Positions 11,566-22,864 of a DNA stretch of 64,000 nt are shown in pieces; the stretch's first letter is position 1, and each line of letters starts with the position of its first letter. Made by a program: the position numbers and the translations under genes. Origin of the DNA: Catonia carolina (lineage: Eukaryota; Arthropoda; Insecta; Hemiptera; Achilidae). The notes beneath the pieces were generated by a model. That model was not told where the DNA came from. It worked only from the letters and a program-made list of their open reading frames with translations, and ran no database searches. The stretch covers positions 17,308,274 to 17,372,273 of the forward strand of contig JAQMRL010000014.1 of NCBI GenBank assembly GCA_035578175.1, read 5' to 3'.

Positions 11566-12302
11566 GATGAATGTACAATATAATGGGACAATATCGAAAA
11601 AGGGCATGGTTCGCGAAATTTTTAGTATTTCATTCATAAAATGGTAAAGAGTAGATAATAAAGTAAAAAAGTAACAATAAGGCAATAGTAACAATAAAAG
11701 TATACCTGTTTATAAAAGGTTATTGTTGTACAACTATTTATGAAAGGGTCGGTTGATTACCTGCAACACTTTCTATTTACAAGAGATCTATTTACTTGTT
11801 TACAATAGTTAAGACTTTTCCAGTAAAAAAGGTTTTTGTACTTTATTATTTTCATGGAATTTCTCTGCCACTCTGGAATTATCTTTTTGATCGAATTTCG
11901 GTGTTCTTCGAGAAACCTCTTTCAACTAACCTACATAAAGGAAGCCCCGGGCGCGGTCGAAAGTTAATATTCGTTTGATCTTTGACGAGTGTTTACTACG
12001 TGTGTTAGAAGGTAACTCCGTTAGAACAGGTCAACGGGTTTCCGAAGCATTGTTATTCGGTCGTATTGTATTTGTGCATATTGTATTCAGTTTTATTGCG
12101 AATGTGCACTCTATATAATTTTGTTTGTAAGTAGTATTAAGTAATTTTGTGAGTTATTTATTGTATTACTTCATTATAATTAGTTTATTATTTATTCGGT
12201 AAATCTTCTAGTGTAATAAATATTTGTAATTGTAAACTTAAGTGTATTAATTACTTAATTACCTAGATCCCGAAACGGACCTTAGCGATAAGTGTCACAA
12301 TA
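11566..12302 (+). mobile_element. LTR-like sequence (copy 1)
   Basis: About 0.74 kb inserted in Tigger copy 2. It carries a promoter-like CTACATAAAGGAAGCCCCGGG (about 11931), an AATAAA-containing stretch near 12215, and ends with CCCGAAACGGACCTTAGCG and GTGTCACAA. The 3' two-thirds recur at 58250-59132, where the TATA element reads CTATATAAAGAG. The order TATA box, GC-rich start region, AATAAA is that of a solo LTR. Exact ends and target duplication could not be fixed. Confidence 0.6.
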
Positions 12303-12685
12303 TACGAGTTTTATTAAAACCATTATAGGCCAGCGACGAGCAACTCGGGGTTCTAAGCGGCAAGATAAGATAATGGGCAGGATAGAGGTAGTAAACATTT
12401 CGACAGATAAACAACAGTAATCACACATCAGTCATAACAAAGATGTTAAATACAGTACAATGTGTAGGCTACATAATCGTCATTGCACAAATTTCAGTGA
12501 GTCATATCCACTAGTTATGCCCAACCTTACAAGCTGTATAGCCTCCTTGCAACTTAAGGTTAGTTGTCAGTTGTCATACGTACATGGAACGTTCACAATT
12601 ACATGCTTCTCATCAGTTTTTGTGATTTCATGAGCACAGTATAACACGCTGTTTTTCGAGTCTGGTTGTTTTGTTATCTGCTGGC

Positions 12686-13650
12686 ATACTTTTTTACTTT
12701 CTCTTGCCTATATGAATGTATAGGAAGGAAAGTATTGTTTTCATGTCGATTTTTCGAAATCGAGTTTTCACCGGATCTATACGTTTTCAGACCCCCTGAA
12801 CCCAAAAAACATGTTTTTAGCGATTGGTCTGTGTGTGTGTGTCTGTGTGTGTGTGTGTGTGTGAACAGAATATCTCAGGAACGGAACATCGTACGAACTT
12901 GAAACTTGAAACTTAAGTTACATACCACTACCGGACGCGACACGAACATTTTCATCAAAATCGGTCAAACGGAAGTAGTAGTTTATTCGTATAATTTTTA
13001 ACTTTTTTGCGATTTTCTCAAAAACTGGTCCTACGATTTTTTTAAAAATCGCCTCATTTACTCAATTTTTTATTCTCTACAAGATAGGGTATGCGTCATG
13101 TTTGCTGAAATTCTGGGTGAGGCTGTTTTTACGTAAAAACAAAGTTTTTTTAAGATTACGGCTTTAATATGCAATTTAGAGCAAAAATTTATATAATAAA
13201 AGTTGTAGAGAATTTAAAATCCTACAACTTTTATTTCAAACATTTTTTTGTATAACGCTTAGTTTAGCGGTAATTTGCAATTTGCTGTTTTTTTCTCACG
13301 AAAACGTGAGAAAAATCGATTCTTTTAACATTTCGGCTTTAGTATGCATTTTACGACAAAAGTGTATATAATAAAATTTATAGAAAATTAAGAGATCTAC
13401 AACTTTTATTGTGAGAATTTTTCTCTACAGAGCCTAGTTTAGCGTGAAAGTGTGATTTTCCGTTTTTTTAAGCCAAATTGAGTTCGATTTTCATTTTCCG
13501 TCTTCCACTCATGATTAAAATAAGGTTATGTTTTTGAGGTTACTTTTTGTTTATTTCTAATATTTTATTAATAATGTTAGGTTTATTATTAATTATTTGC
13601 ATTGGCAAGAGAAAGTTGTGTGAGTGTTTCACACCAGATTTTTATTTTAA
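12686..13650 (+). repeat. Rep-A, full length, in a Tigger element
   Basis: A full copy whose boundaries can be checked against the uninterrupted Tigger copy at 36243-37189. The empty site is a T-run after GGCATAC. The repeat then starts at ACTTTCTCTTGCC and ends at CACACCAGATTTTT. Confidence 0.88.
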
Positions 13651-14271
13651 TTTTAATTCCATTCGTTTCACACATTTTGTTTATATTTTTATGCGTAGGC
13701 GTACAGTACAATACCTACTATGTATCAACGTCTTTGTGAGTTAAATGCCGTGCAACAATATGAATGTGTGAACGAATAAAGCTTCTCGACAAAATAAAAA
13801 CCTATCCACTTAACTTAAGCCAACGTAAACTATCAGAACTAACCGGTGTACCGAAAATGACGATAGCTTGTTGTATCGTTCTCCAAGAAAATTAAAATAC
13901 GCCAAGAGTGGGCATTAAAAGATCATGGAAAATTTCAGAAAAGAAAACGTGAAGGAAGGCTCCACTTGTTTAGAAGCGTTATATTAATGGTTCACCATTT
14001 TAACTTCGCAAGGTGTTAGTGTAAATGGCCCAATACTTAAAACCAAGGCAAAAGGTTTTGCTAAAACGTTATCATTGTACTGATACCCTTTTATTTGTTT
14101 CGTGTGTGTATGGATAGAACTTGCTTGTAAAATTTATGTATGTGATAATTTTAATAAAATACAGTATCGTATAAGCCACAGTTTACGAATTCGTTTATTA
14201 GGGCCAGCGGTTTAATTGGGCCAAAATGCTCCGGTCACGATGTGCTCCAAATCATCCGGAATTGATTGTAT

Positions 14272-14531
14272 AATTAAAAGATCTATACAACTTTTATTTA
14301 GAACATTTTTCTCTACAGAGACTAGTTTAGCGTGAGAGTGATTTTCCGTATTAATAAGCCAAACAAAGGTTGGTTTTCATTTTGCATCATTCACTCATGA
14401 TTAAAATTAGGTTATGTTTTTGAGATTAATTTTTTTGTTTATTTCTAATGTTTTATTATTAATGTTAGGTTATATGGTTCATTGTTTGCATTGGCAAGAG
14501 AAAGTCGTGTGGGTGTTTTAGATCAGATTTT
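14272..14531 (+). repeat. Rep-A 3' part
   Basis: The last 260 bp of the family, directly following the end of the Tigger element; it includes TTTTATTATTAATGTTAGG and GGCAAGAGAAAGTCG. Confidence 0.75.
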
Positions 14532-14968
14532 TGTTTGCTTCATTATTAAAAGTAAACATTTTTAACCTGTTTTGGGTAAACGGATTTTGAATTACCACGA
14601 TCGTAGTCCTTCTTAAAGATTAAAGACCTGGTTAGTTCAGTTTTCCAAACGATTTACTTACACAAGACAAAGTAAAGACTCTTCTGGATATATATAATGC
14701 AGAGATTTTCAAGAGAAATATTCGGGTGAAGAGATTTTTGGTAATACGCCCGAGGAAATTCTTATATAGACAGGATAAATTTTTTATACATATTTTCATA
14801 TTCCTTGTAAGATGCCTGAGGGCATCACCTCCCGTTATAACGTCAGCAAAAGTGGCAACCCTGTCATGAGTCAAATATTACAAAGATGAGGGGAAATAGA
14901 AGCAGTCAAATGGCAAATACCTTTCCAGATTACTAAAGAACATGATTTTGAATTTTACATTAGTTTAC
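14532..14968. other. unassigned stretch
   Basis: AT-rich; a minus-strand open frame at 14632-14874 shows no recognisable domain. No repeat match was seen. Confidence 0.35.
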
Positions 14969-15640
14969 CATTTTTAAATTACGGTATTCTTTATGTAAAA
15001 TATTAAATTGCTCATGACGGGCAGGTGGAGTGTTAAATTATTTGCACTCGATCTGTTAGTTCCAGGGCTACAAAAAATAGTTCTGTTTCTTATGACATAG
15101 TCAGCCAGTTATATGACTGAACTAACGGGTGTTTTATTCAGGACGCAACCCTGATTATAAGAAGTTAGAAGTAATACATCGGTAAATTTTCTGTCCCCCC
15201 AATCGGTATGTTGGCAACAGTGCACTCAAGGCCAACTATCTAAGACAGTTAAAATATTCCAGTCAAGCATTAGTGTGGTGACAGCAGTCGTTTCGTTATA
15301 TGGTGTTATCAATGGTTTTTTCCAAGGAAGAACGCGTGTTTATTGTAGAGACTTTACATAGTGAGTAAATCTTACAAATGCAATGCCAACGCGATAAGAA
15401 TGCAATGTAACTTTATCGTAGCTCTGAAAACAGTAGTTAATGTTAGCCCAGCTTGCGATGATAATCTTTTAAGTATAACCTCTTTCATTTTTAAATTACG
15501 GTATTCTTTATGTGAAATATTAAATTGCTCATGACGGGCAGGTGGAGTGTTAAATTATTTGCACTCGATCTGTTAGTTCCAGGGCTACAAAAAATAGTTC
15601 TGTTTCTTTTGACATAGTCAGCCAATTAAATGTATGAAGT
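14969..15640. repeat. 155-bp direct repeats around a transposon fragment
   Basis: 14969-15123 and 15486-15640 are close copies that include 45 bp of unique flank and the first 110 bp of a Rep-B. The 362 bp between them (15124-15485) contain a decayed plus-strand start reading MVFSKEERVFIVET (about 15309), resembling the N-terminal helix-turn-helix of mariner-related transposases. Confidence 0.7.
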
Positions 15641-15920
15641 ATTTAAGGACAGAAGAGGTAGAGTTGTAAAAGACACTAGTCAGAGTTATCTCCTCTGAGG
15701 GTAATGAATTTCACTATACAGCCAGACCCTGTGGTGAATGAAGTGAAGGTGTCATTTGCAGGGTGGAAAGTGGGTACTTTTCGGAGGGCCTGCCGAGCTG
15801 ATAAGCATACTCTTTCAACTCAGTGAGGAAGGCAATAGTAAACCACCTCACTCCTCGTTTTTACTTAGTAAAACCTCTACAGGTTCAAACCAGCTTTTTG
15901 GCTGTTGACCTGAACAACAA
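15528..15920 (+). repeat. Rep-B, complete copy
   Basis: Runs from CTCATGACGGGCAGGTGG to GACCTGAACAACAA. Flanked by an imperfect 13-bp duplication, AAATATTAAATTG at 15515 and AAATATTAAAAATTG at 15923. The left duplicate of its 5' part is at 15014-15123. Confidence 0.8.
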
Positions 15921-16000
15921 AAAAATATTAAAAATTGTTAACTCTAAAATTTTATATTATTTATTGCTGTACCGGGTACAATTAAATTGGTAGTTTAAAC

Positions 16001-16050
16001 AAAATCTGGTGCGAAACAATCACACGACTTTATCTTGCCAATGTAAATAA
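16001..16050 (-). repeat. Rep-A 3' end fragment
   Basis: A short reverse piece containing AAAATCTGGTGCGAAACAATC and ACTTTATCTTGCCAATG, next to the intact mariner. Confidence 0.6.
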
Positions 16051-16096
16051 ACTCCTATTTTTAACTTAAGAAAAAATAAATTATTTGCGCGATGTA

Positions 16097-17430
16097 CAAG
16101 GGCCATCCGGAAAGTAGTACTCGTTTCCGCCGCATGAGGCGCTGACGAGGCGAGCAGCCGCCGGTCAAGGTCAGATCGCTTCAGTGGCTTGTCTGCCTTC
16201 TCTGTTGTAAGTTCCGCGACGCTAGCATTGCCTGTCTTGTTTCTGTGACCGTTCATAATGTTTAAAAAAATTGAGAACGCCGCCAGTTGTGAAGTGAGGG
16301 CTGTAATAAAATTTCTCAATGCAAGAAACGTTCGACCTTGTGATATTCATCGCCAATTAAAGGAAGTGTATGGAGACGATGTGATGGATGAGTCATCTGT
16401 TCGGCGCTGGGGTCGTAATTTTAACTTGGGGAGGGGGAACACACACGACGATGAGCGTTCAGGGAGACCATCTGTCATTACAGATCAACTGCTGAGGTCA
16501 GTAGACGAATTCGTGAGGCACGATCGGCGCGTTACAATTGATGACATCTGTGAACATTTCCCTAATGTTTCTCGCACAATTCTTCATGAAATTGTCAAAG
16601 ACCATCTGCATTATTCAAAAATTTGCGCAAGGTGGGTCCCTCGCATGCTTACAGATGAGCACAAAACCAAGCGTATGGCTGCTGCATTAACATTTTTGGA
16701 ACGTTATTCTGATGAAGCAGACGCGTTCTTGAATCGCATAGTTACTGGTGATGAAACGTGGGTTTGTTATGCTTCACCTGAGAGTAAACGACAGTCAATG
16801 GAGTGGCATCATCCTCATTCACCAAAGAAACCAAAAAAATTCAAGACTGTTCTGTCCACCAGGAAACTTATGGCAACCATTTTCTGGGATCGACGTGGTA
16901 TACTGCTTATTGATTTTATGGCCCGTGGAGACACTATTAACGCTAATGCGTATTGTGAAACATTAAAGAAATTACGGCGGGCAATACAAAATCGACGGAG
17001 AGGTCTATTGTCTGATGGCGTCATTCTCCTCCATGACAATGCCAGGCCTCATGCAGCGGGGATAACACAACAACTTCTGCAGCAATTCAATTGGGAAATT
17101 TTCGACCATCCACCGTATAGCCCGGACTTGGCCCCTTCAGATTTTCATCTCTTTACAAAACTTAAAGAGTTTTTGGCGGGAAAAAGATTTGACAGCGATG
17201 AAGAACTTAAAGAAGGTGTGACTACGTATTTCGATCGGCTGGCGGCGGAGGAATATGATGCTGGAATACAAAAACTCGTCACACGTTATGACAAATGCCT
17301 AAATTTGCTTGGAGATTATGTGGAGAAGTAGTTTAAGGTATGCTCTTTTCAATAAAAATGTTTACATTTGTTAATATTTACTTCTGTGTCTTTATTTCAC
17401 AAACGGGTACTACTTTCCGGATGGCCCTCG
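16097..17430 (+). mobile_element. complete mariner transposon
   Basis: A 1334-bp element. Inverted terminal repeats of about 30 bp begin CAAGGGCCATCCGGAAAGTA at the left and CGAGGGCCATCCGGAAAGTA on the complement of the right end, with two differences in 30 positions. A TA lies on each side (16095-16096 and 17431-17432), the mariner target duplication. The single long gene is uninterrupted and spans most of the element. Near-identical ends and an open frame suggest recent arrival or activity. Confidence 0.95.
16258..17331 (+). CDS. mariner transposase, intact
   Basis: A 357-residue protein, close to the 340-360 usual for mariner transposases, which cut and paste the element by binding its terminal repeats in the nucleus. 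The N-terminal part (about 1-110) holds two helix-turn-helix units, with SGRPSVITDQLL around 68-79 in the linker. The mariner signature WVPRMLTDEHK lies at 126-136. The catalytic triad is Asp165 (TGDETW), Asp260 (LHDNARPH) and Asp295 (YSPDLAPSDFHLF). The 34 residues between the last two define the D34D mariner type. No stop or frameshift interrupts it. The start is the first Met, 161 bp inside the element. Activity is inferred from intactness only. Confidence 0.95.
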   Translation: MFKKIENAASCEVRAVIKFLNARNVRPCDIHRQLKEVYGDDVMDESSVRRWGRNFNLGRGNTHDDERSGRPSVITDQLLRSVDEFVRHDRRVTIDDICEHFPNVSRTILHEIVKDHLHYSKICARWVPRMLTDEHKTKRMAAALTFLERYSDEADAFLNRIVTGDETWVCYASPESKRQSMEWHHPHSPKKPKKFKTVLSTRKLMATIFWDRRGILLIDFMARGDTINANAYCETLKKLRRAIQNRRRGLLSDGVILLHDNARPHAAGITQQLLQQFNWEIFDHPPYSPDLAPSDFHLFTKLKEFLAGKRFDSDEELKEGVTTYFDRLAAEEYDAGIQKLVTRYDKCLNLLGDYVEK

Positions 17431-17528
17431 TAGTAAAAAAATGAACGGTCCAGTTTGACCGCGATGTTTCACCTAGTGTTGCAGTACAGTCAATTCCATA
17501 ACAATGCCTTGACGTACATGGGTTTCTC

Positions 17529-17663
17529 TTTTTACTTTCTCTTGCCTATATGAATATATAGGAAGGAAAGTATTGTTTTCATGTCGATTTTTCGAAATCG
17601 AGTTTCACCGGATCTATATGTTTTCAGACCCCCTAAACCCAAAAAACATGTTTTTAGCGATTG

Positions 17664-17717
<54 letters not shown>

Positions 17718-18496
17718 AAAATATCTCAAGAACGGAACATCGTACGAACTTGAAACTTAAGTTACATACCCTTACCGCACCCGACACGAACATTTTCATC
17801 AAAATCGGTCAACCGGAACAAGTAGTTTATTCGTATAATTTTTTACTTTCTTGCGATTTTCTCAAAAACTGGTGCTACGATTTTTTTTAAAATCGCCTGG
17901 TTTACTAAATTTTTTATTATCTACAAGATAGGATAGGCGTCATGTGTGCTGAAATTCTTGGTAAGGGTGTTTTTTCGTAAAAACGTTGTTTTTTTAAGAT
18001 TACGGCTTTAATATGCATTTTAGGCAAAACTTTATAACTTATAATAAAAATTGTAGAAAATTTAACATCCTACAACTTTTATTGCAAACAGTTTTTTGTA
18101 TAACGCTTAGTTTAGCGGTAATTTGCGATTTTCTGTTTTTTTTTCCACGAAAATGTGTGAAAAATTGATTTTTTTAAGATTTCGGCCTTAGTATGCATTT
18201 TACGACAAAAGTGTATATAATTAAATTTATAGAAAATTGAAAGATCTACAACTTTTATTAAGAGAATTTTTCTCTACAGAGCCTAATTTAGAGAGAAAGA
18301 GTGAATTTCCGTATTTCTAAGCCAAACTGAGGTCGATTTTCATTTTGCGTCTTTCACTCATGATTAAAATTAGGTTATGTTTATTGAGGTTAGTTTTTTG
18401 TTTATTTCTTATGTTTTATTACTAATGTTAGGTTTATTGTTAATTATTTGCACTGGCAAGAGAAAATTGTGTGAGTGTTTCACACCAGATTTTTTA
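17529..18496 (+). repeat. Rep-A, full length
   Basis: From TTTTTACTTTCTCTTGCC to TTTCACACCAGATTTTTT, with the TG tract at 17666-17714. The stretch from 17573 reads as an open frame only because it crosses the TG tract; the same frame is broken differently in other copies. Confidence 0.9.
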
Positions 18497-18504
18497 TTTT
18501 ACTT

Positions 18505-18595
18505 TAAGGTCGCTACAACAGCTCGGTCATTAGCAACTACGGTGGGATATGAACAGTGGGTTTTTACCTTGTGAAAATTTTCCATACCAGGAATT
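18505..18595 (-). repeat. SINE-2 body fragment
   Basis: Contains TCATTAGCAACTACGGTGGG and GAAAATTTTCCATACC, matching the 3' body of SINE-2 at 6514-6760. No tRNA-like head is present. Confidence 0.45.
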
Positions 18596-18752
18596 AGCTA
18601 CTTACCAGACTTTGATTAATGTAAGAAATTAATTTTATTTGGAAAACTCTCTTAAATGCAAAGCAATATTTCATCATACCGAAAATCATATAGGTACATT
18701 ATTATTTAAATGTTCTACTGTAAAAAGTTCTGCCATTGATGCGACGGGCATA

Positions 18753-19756
18753 TTTTTTACTTTCTCTTGCCTATATGAATACATAGGAAGGAAAGTATTG
18801 TTTTCGTGTCGATTTTTCGAAATCGAGTTTTCACCGGATCTACACGTTTTCAGACCCCCTGAACCCAAAAAACATGTTTTTAGCGATTGGTCTGTGTGTG
18901 CGCGCGCGCGCGTGTGTGTGTGCGCGCGTGCGTGCGGACGGGCGCGCGCGCGCGTGTGTGTGTGTGAACAGAATATCTCAAGAACGGAGCATTGTACGAA
19001 TTTGAAACTTGAAACTTAAGTTACATACCACTACCGAACCCGACACGAACATTTTCATCAAAATCGGTCAACCGGAAGTAGTAGTTTATTCGTGTAATTT
19101 TTCACTTTTTTGCGATTTTCTCAAAAACTGGTTCTACGATTTTTTTAAAAAATCGCCTGGTTTACTACATTTTTTATTATCTACAAGATAGGGTAGGCGT
19201 CATGTGTGCTGAAATTCTTGGTAAGGGTGTTTTTTTCGTAAAAACGTTGTTTTTTTAAGATTACGGCTTTAATATGCATTTTAGCGCAAAACTTTATATA
19301 ACAAAAATTGTAGAAAATTTAAAATTCTACAACTTTTATTTCAAACATTTTTTTGTATAACGCTTAGTTTAGCGGTAATTTGCGATTTTCTGTTTTTTTT
19401 CCACGAAAATGTGTGAAAAATTGATTTTTTTAAGATTTCGGCCTAAGTATGCATTTTACGACAAAAGTGTATATAATTAAATTTATAGAAAATTAAAAGA
19501 TCTACAACTTTTATTGAAAGGATGTTTCTCCACGAAGCCTAGTTTAGTGAGAAAGAATAATTTTCCGTATTTTTAAGTCAAAGTGAGGTCGATTTTCATT
19601 TTGGGTCTTTCACTCATGATTAAAATAAGGTTATGTTTTTTGAGGTTAGTTTTTTATTTATTTCTAATGTTTTATTACTAATTTTAGGTTATATTGTTTA
19701 AATTATTTGCACTGGCAAGAGAAAGTTGTGTGAGTGTTTCACACCAGATTTTTTTA
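18753..19756 (+). repeat. Rep-A, full length, with CG/TG tract
   Basis: A complete copy. The usual TG tract is replaced at 18893-18965 by a mix of TG and CG dinucleotides. Confidence 0.9.
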
Positions 19757-20117
19757 GTTTTTAAAATAATAATGTATATCAAAATAATAATATTGAAGTT
19801 ATCAGTCCCGTGAACGCCAACGCATGCGATTCTCTATTGGACTGTACTTCTTTCTCCCTTCCGTATTACTTCTCCTAGCAGCATTGTACGTCCTCGTGAA
19901 ACTAAAAACTTCCTAATATTAATCTTCATCCCCGCGTAAAACACATTAATAATGAAAAATCATGTCACGTTTTCGAATACTGTTGTTAATATGTAACCGT
20001 TAGTACAAAAATTATTTCCGTATCATTACTGGCAGCCAAAATAACATTTTTTTAAAACCAGTCGCCCAAAATAAAACAAAAATATGCATTACAAGGAGAA
20101 ACCTTTATTTTATAATA
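19757..20117. other. unassigned stretch
   Basis: AT-rich with no coding signal or repeat match. Confidence 0.3.
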
Positions 20118-20723
20118 CAGCCAAACTTCTGAAAAACGGATCGTCGCGGGACAAAAAAATTTGTCCGCTATAAAGAAGTGTCCGCTAATGAGAAATTTGT
20201 ATACTGTACAATTTTCTGTATTGACATTATGTATTTAACAAGTAGAATATATAAAATACACACTATGTACCGTTTATGCAATGTTGATTACACAATTTAC
20301 ACAATATAATAGCCTATATAAATTATTATAGTATATAATTATACATTATATATTATAATACCTATATTTGGCTACTTCTAACGCTTTTTCACAAATTATC
20401 GAACCGGATAATGATAATGATGTGCACGCGCTCTACAAAACCAATCATATGTTATGCTGTCTATGATTAATCCGTCACTTTTTGGAAATGCAATGTATTG
20501 CATACATTGTACTAACATTTTTTATGGACAAGTTTTGCCCGCTTTCCAGAAATTGAATTTTTAAAACCATACAAATTAACTGTCCGCGTCCGTTATGTGG
20601 AGGGTTCGTTATTAAGAAATATTTTAGTATTGTATCTTACGGGAAAATGCCGGGACTTTTAAAATCGTCCGCTATTAGGAAATGTCCACATTTCGGAAGT
20701 GTCCGTTAGTAGAAGTTTCACTG
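20118..20723. mobile_element. pogo/Tigger-type MITE
   Basis: Inverted ends CAGCCAAACTTCTGAAAAACG and, on the complement of the right end, CAGTGAAACTTCTACTAACGG, with a TA on both sides (20116-20117, 20724-20725). Pieces such as GTCCGCTATAAAGAAGTGTCC repeat inside the ends. The CAGT start and TA duplication are typical of pogo/Tigger elements. At 606 bp with no open frame it is non-autonomous. Confidence 0.75.
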
Positions 20724-20880
20724 TAATTAGTAGTCATATACATTTTAAATTATCCGTAAACAAAGTAATAGTACCTTGAAGTTTGGTTATACTGGAAAAG
20801 TGGTTAAAAACAGGGTACTTTTTATGCGTAATTCGTTGTATTTAATAATGAAATACATTATTGATTTTCGAAAATATTAA

Positions 20881-22230
20881 TGTACCGGGTGAGCATAAAG
20901 TCTTGCCCTGATTATAAAAATTTATTGCAAAATAACTGTTTGACATAATAATTTAAATTTGATGCTGTTACATAGGTTAGTGTTAATAGTTTTTTTTAAG
21001 ATTACTTACATTAGTAAACTTCAACGTGTGCCCCCTTGGTAGCTCGGAGAATGTCGAAGCGGTATTCCAGTTCCCGCCAGGTGTTTTGTAACATGTGTTC
21101 TGTCACAGTACCCACAGCAGCTTGTATCCTAGCCTTCAGTTCGTCAACGTCAGCAACTGGTGTGGCGAAGACTCTATCCTTGATATAGCCCCAGAAAAAA
21201 AGTAAAGGGGAGTAATGTCTGGAGAGCGGGGTGGCCAGGGTGTTGGACCATCCCTTCCAATCCACCGATCCGGAAATGTTTCATCCAGGAAATTACGCAC
21301 TATCAAAGCCCAGTGGGGCGGTGCCCCATCTTGCTGGAAAATTATCCATGGTTGATATTCTTCTAACTGTGGTGCAATGAACTGTTGCAAAACATCTAAG
21401 TAAATGTTAGCGTTAATGGTGTTTTCCGTGAAGAAAAACGGCCCGAAAACCTTATTATGCATGAGGCCGCACCAAACATTCACAATTTTGCTGTCTCGCT
21501 GTAACTGTACAGTAGCATGTGGATTCTCTGATCCCCATATACGGACATTATGCCTATTTACATTCCACTGACATGAAAGGTGGATTCATCGGTAAAGCAT
21601 ATGCGATTTAAGTAATCGTTAGCGCCGTCAATCCTGTTGAGAATCTCAGTTGCGAATTCTGCACGTCTCAGCAAATTATTCGGTTGCAAGGCCTGCACGA
21701 TTGCACTTTATAAGCATGCAACCTAAGCCTTTTATGAAGAATTTTCACCACACTTGCTTGCGGTATTTGAAGTTCACGTGATGCTTGACGAGTTGATTTA
21801 GACGGACTCCGTTGAAACGATTCCCGAACAAGATCAACAGTTGCTTCACTCACACTAGGCCTGCCACTTCTAGGAAGATCTTCAACGCTGCCTGTTTCTT
21901 TAAACCTTTCATACCATCGCTTTATTGATTTAACATCAGGAGGGCTGCGTCCATAAAAAACCCGAAAATTACGCTGAACACTGATGGGCGATTTCGTTTC
22001 GTGAAACCAAAACACACATTGTGCTTTCTCCTGCTTCAACGCCATTTCGCCAGCAACTAACGTGAACTAACAGACCATGTCATTTTTGAGGAGCACTAGC
22101 GCCATCTATTGGTCACAAAATCTACTAACAATAACCTATGTAACAGCGCCAGATTTAAATTATTACGTCAAACGATTATTCTGTAATAAAATTTTATAAT
22201 CAGGGTAAGACTTTATGCTCACCCGGTACA
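20881..22230 (-). mobile_element. DD41D mariner-related transposon, degraded
   Basis: A 1350-bp element with terminal inverted repeats of about 105 bp; the outer 20 bp (TGTACCGGGTGAGCATAAAG) are identical at both ends, and matching continues through GTTACATAGGTTAGTG. The single gene occupies the minus strand. Because TA lies within the conserved outer TGTACCGG, the element may strictly begin at CCGGGTGAGC. Confidence 0.88.
21011..22045 (-). pseudogene. DD41D transposase, frameshifted
   Basis: Starts at 22045 with MALKQEKAQCVFWFHETKSP, a helix-turn-helix region found in mariner-related transposases, followed by YERFKETGSVEDLPRSGRPS and a second helix-turn-helix near QASRELQIPQASVVKIL. Frame changes occur near 21690, 21545 and 21230. 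The first catalytic Asp is visible in FTDESTFHVSG (about 21570), the second in FQQDGAPPHW. The third motif reads WPPRSPDITPLYFF, where the expected Asp of PLDFF is a Tyr. The spacing of 41 residues from the second Asp to that Tyr marks a DD41D (rosa-like) type. Shifts plus loss of a catalytic residue make it inactive. Confidence 0.85.
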
Positions 22231-22307
22231 TCCTGTAACCAACAATAAAACAAACTTTAATTAATTGATGTACCGTAATTGTATTTACATACAACGGTTC
22301 AAAAGAT

Positions 22308-22854
22308 GTTGTTGTTTAGGTCATCAGCCAAAAGGCTGGTTTGAACCTGTAGAGATTTTACTAAGTAAAACGAGGAGTGAGGTGGTTTACCATTGCCTTC
22401 CTCACTGAGTGGAAAAGTACGCTAACGAGCATGCTGGGCCCTCTGAAAAGCATATATTCCACTCTGCAAATGACACCTTCACTTCATTCACCACAGGGTC
22501 TGGCTGTATAATAAAATTCATTATTTCCAGAGGAGATAACTCTGATTAGTGTCTTTTACACCTCTACCTCTTCTGTTCTTAAATGATTCAGTCATTTAAC
22601 TGGCTGACCATGTGATAAGACACAGAACTATTTATTTTAGCCCTGCAACGAACAGATTGAGTGTAAATATTTCATTACTTTCAGAGAAGATAACTCTGAT
22701 TAGTCTCTTTTACACCTCTACCTCTTCTGTTCTTAAATGATTCAGTCATTTAATTGGCTGACCATGTGATAAGAAACATAACTATTTATTTTAGCCCTGC
22801 AACGAACAGATTGAGTGTAAATAATTTGACACTCTACCTGTCTGTTATGGGCAG
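22308..22854 (-). repeat. Rep-B with an internal tandem duplication
   Basis: Flanked by a perfect 10-bp duplication, TTCAAAAGAT at 22298 and 22855. An inner segment of about 155 bp (TTTCAGAG to GAGTGTAAAT) is present twice in tandem, which makes this copy longer than the others. Confidence 0.82.
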
Positions 22855-22864
22855 TTCAAAAGAT

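Larger units (their letters stand above)
11419..14268 (+). mobile_element. Tigger-like element (copy 2), split by two insertions
   Basis: The left end has CAGTTTATTCCGGATAATTGG and the right end CCGGAATTGATTG followed by TA, the same terminal repeats as the intact-length copy at 36243-37189. Aligning the two shows that 11566-12302 (LTR-like) and about 12686-13650 (Rep-A) are later insertions. Near 13780-14090 the decayed frame contains KTYPLNLSQRKLSELTG and, past frameshifts, WFTILTSQGVSVNGPILKTK, the DNA-binding region of pogo/Tigger (CENP-B-like) transposases. No DDE catalytic domain is present, so this is a non-autonomous relic. Confidence 0.75.

Noticed and set aside
17573..17890. Recurrent protein-like frame (MFSCRFFEIEF...) also at 12666, 46756 and 60455
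   Set aside because: These lie in Rep-A and read through a TG tract whose length varies between copies, so the downstream frame is not kept. There is no sign of coding constraint.
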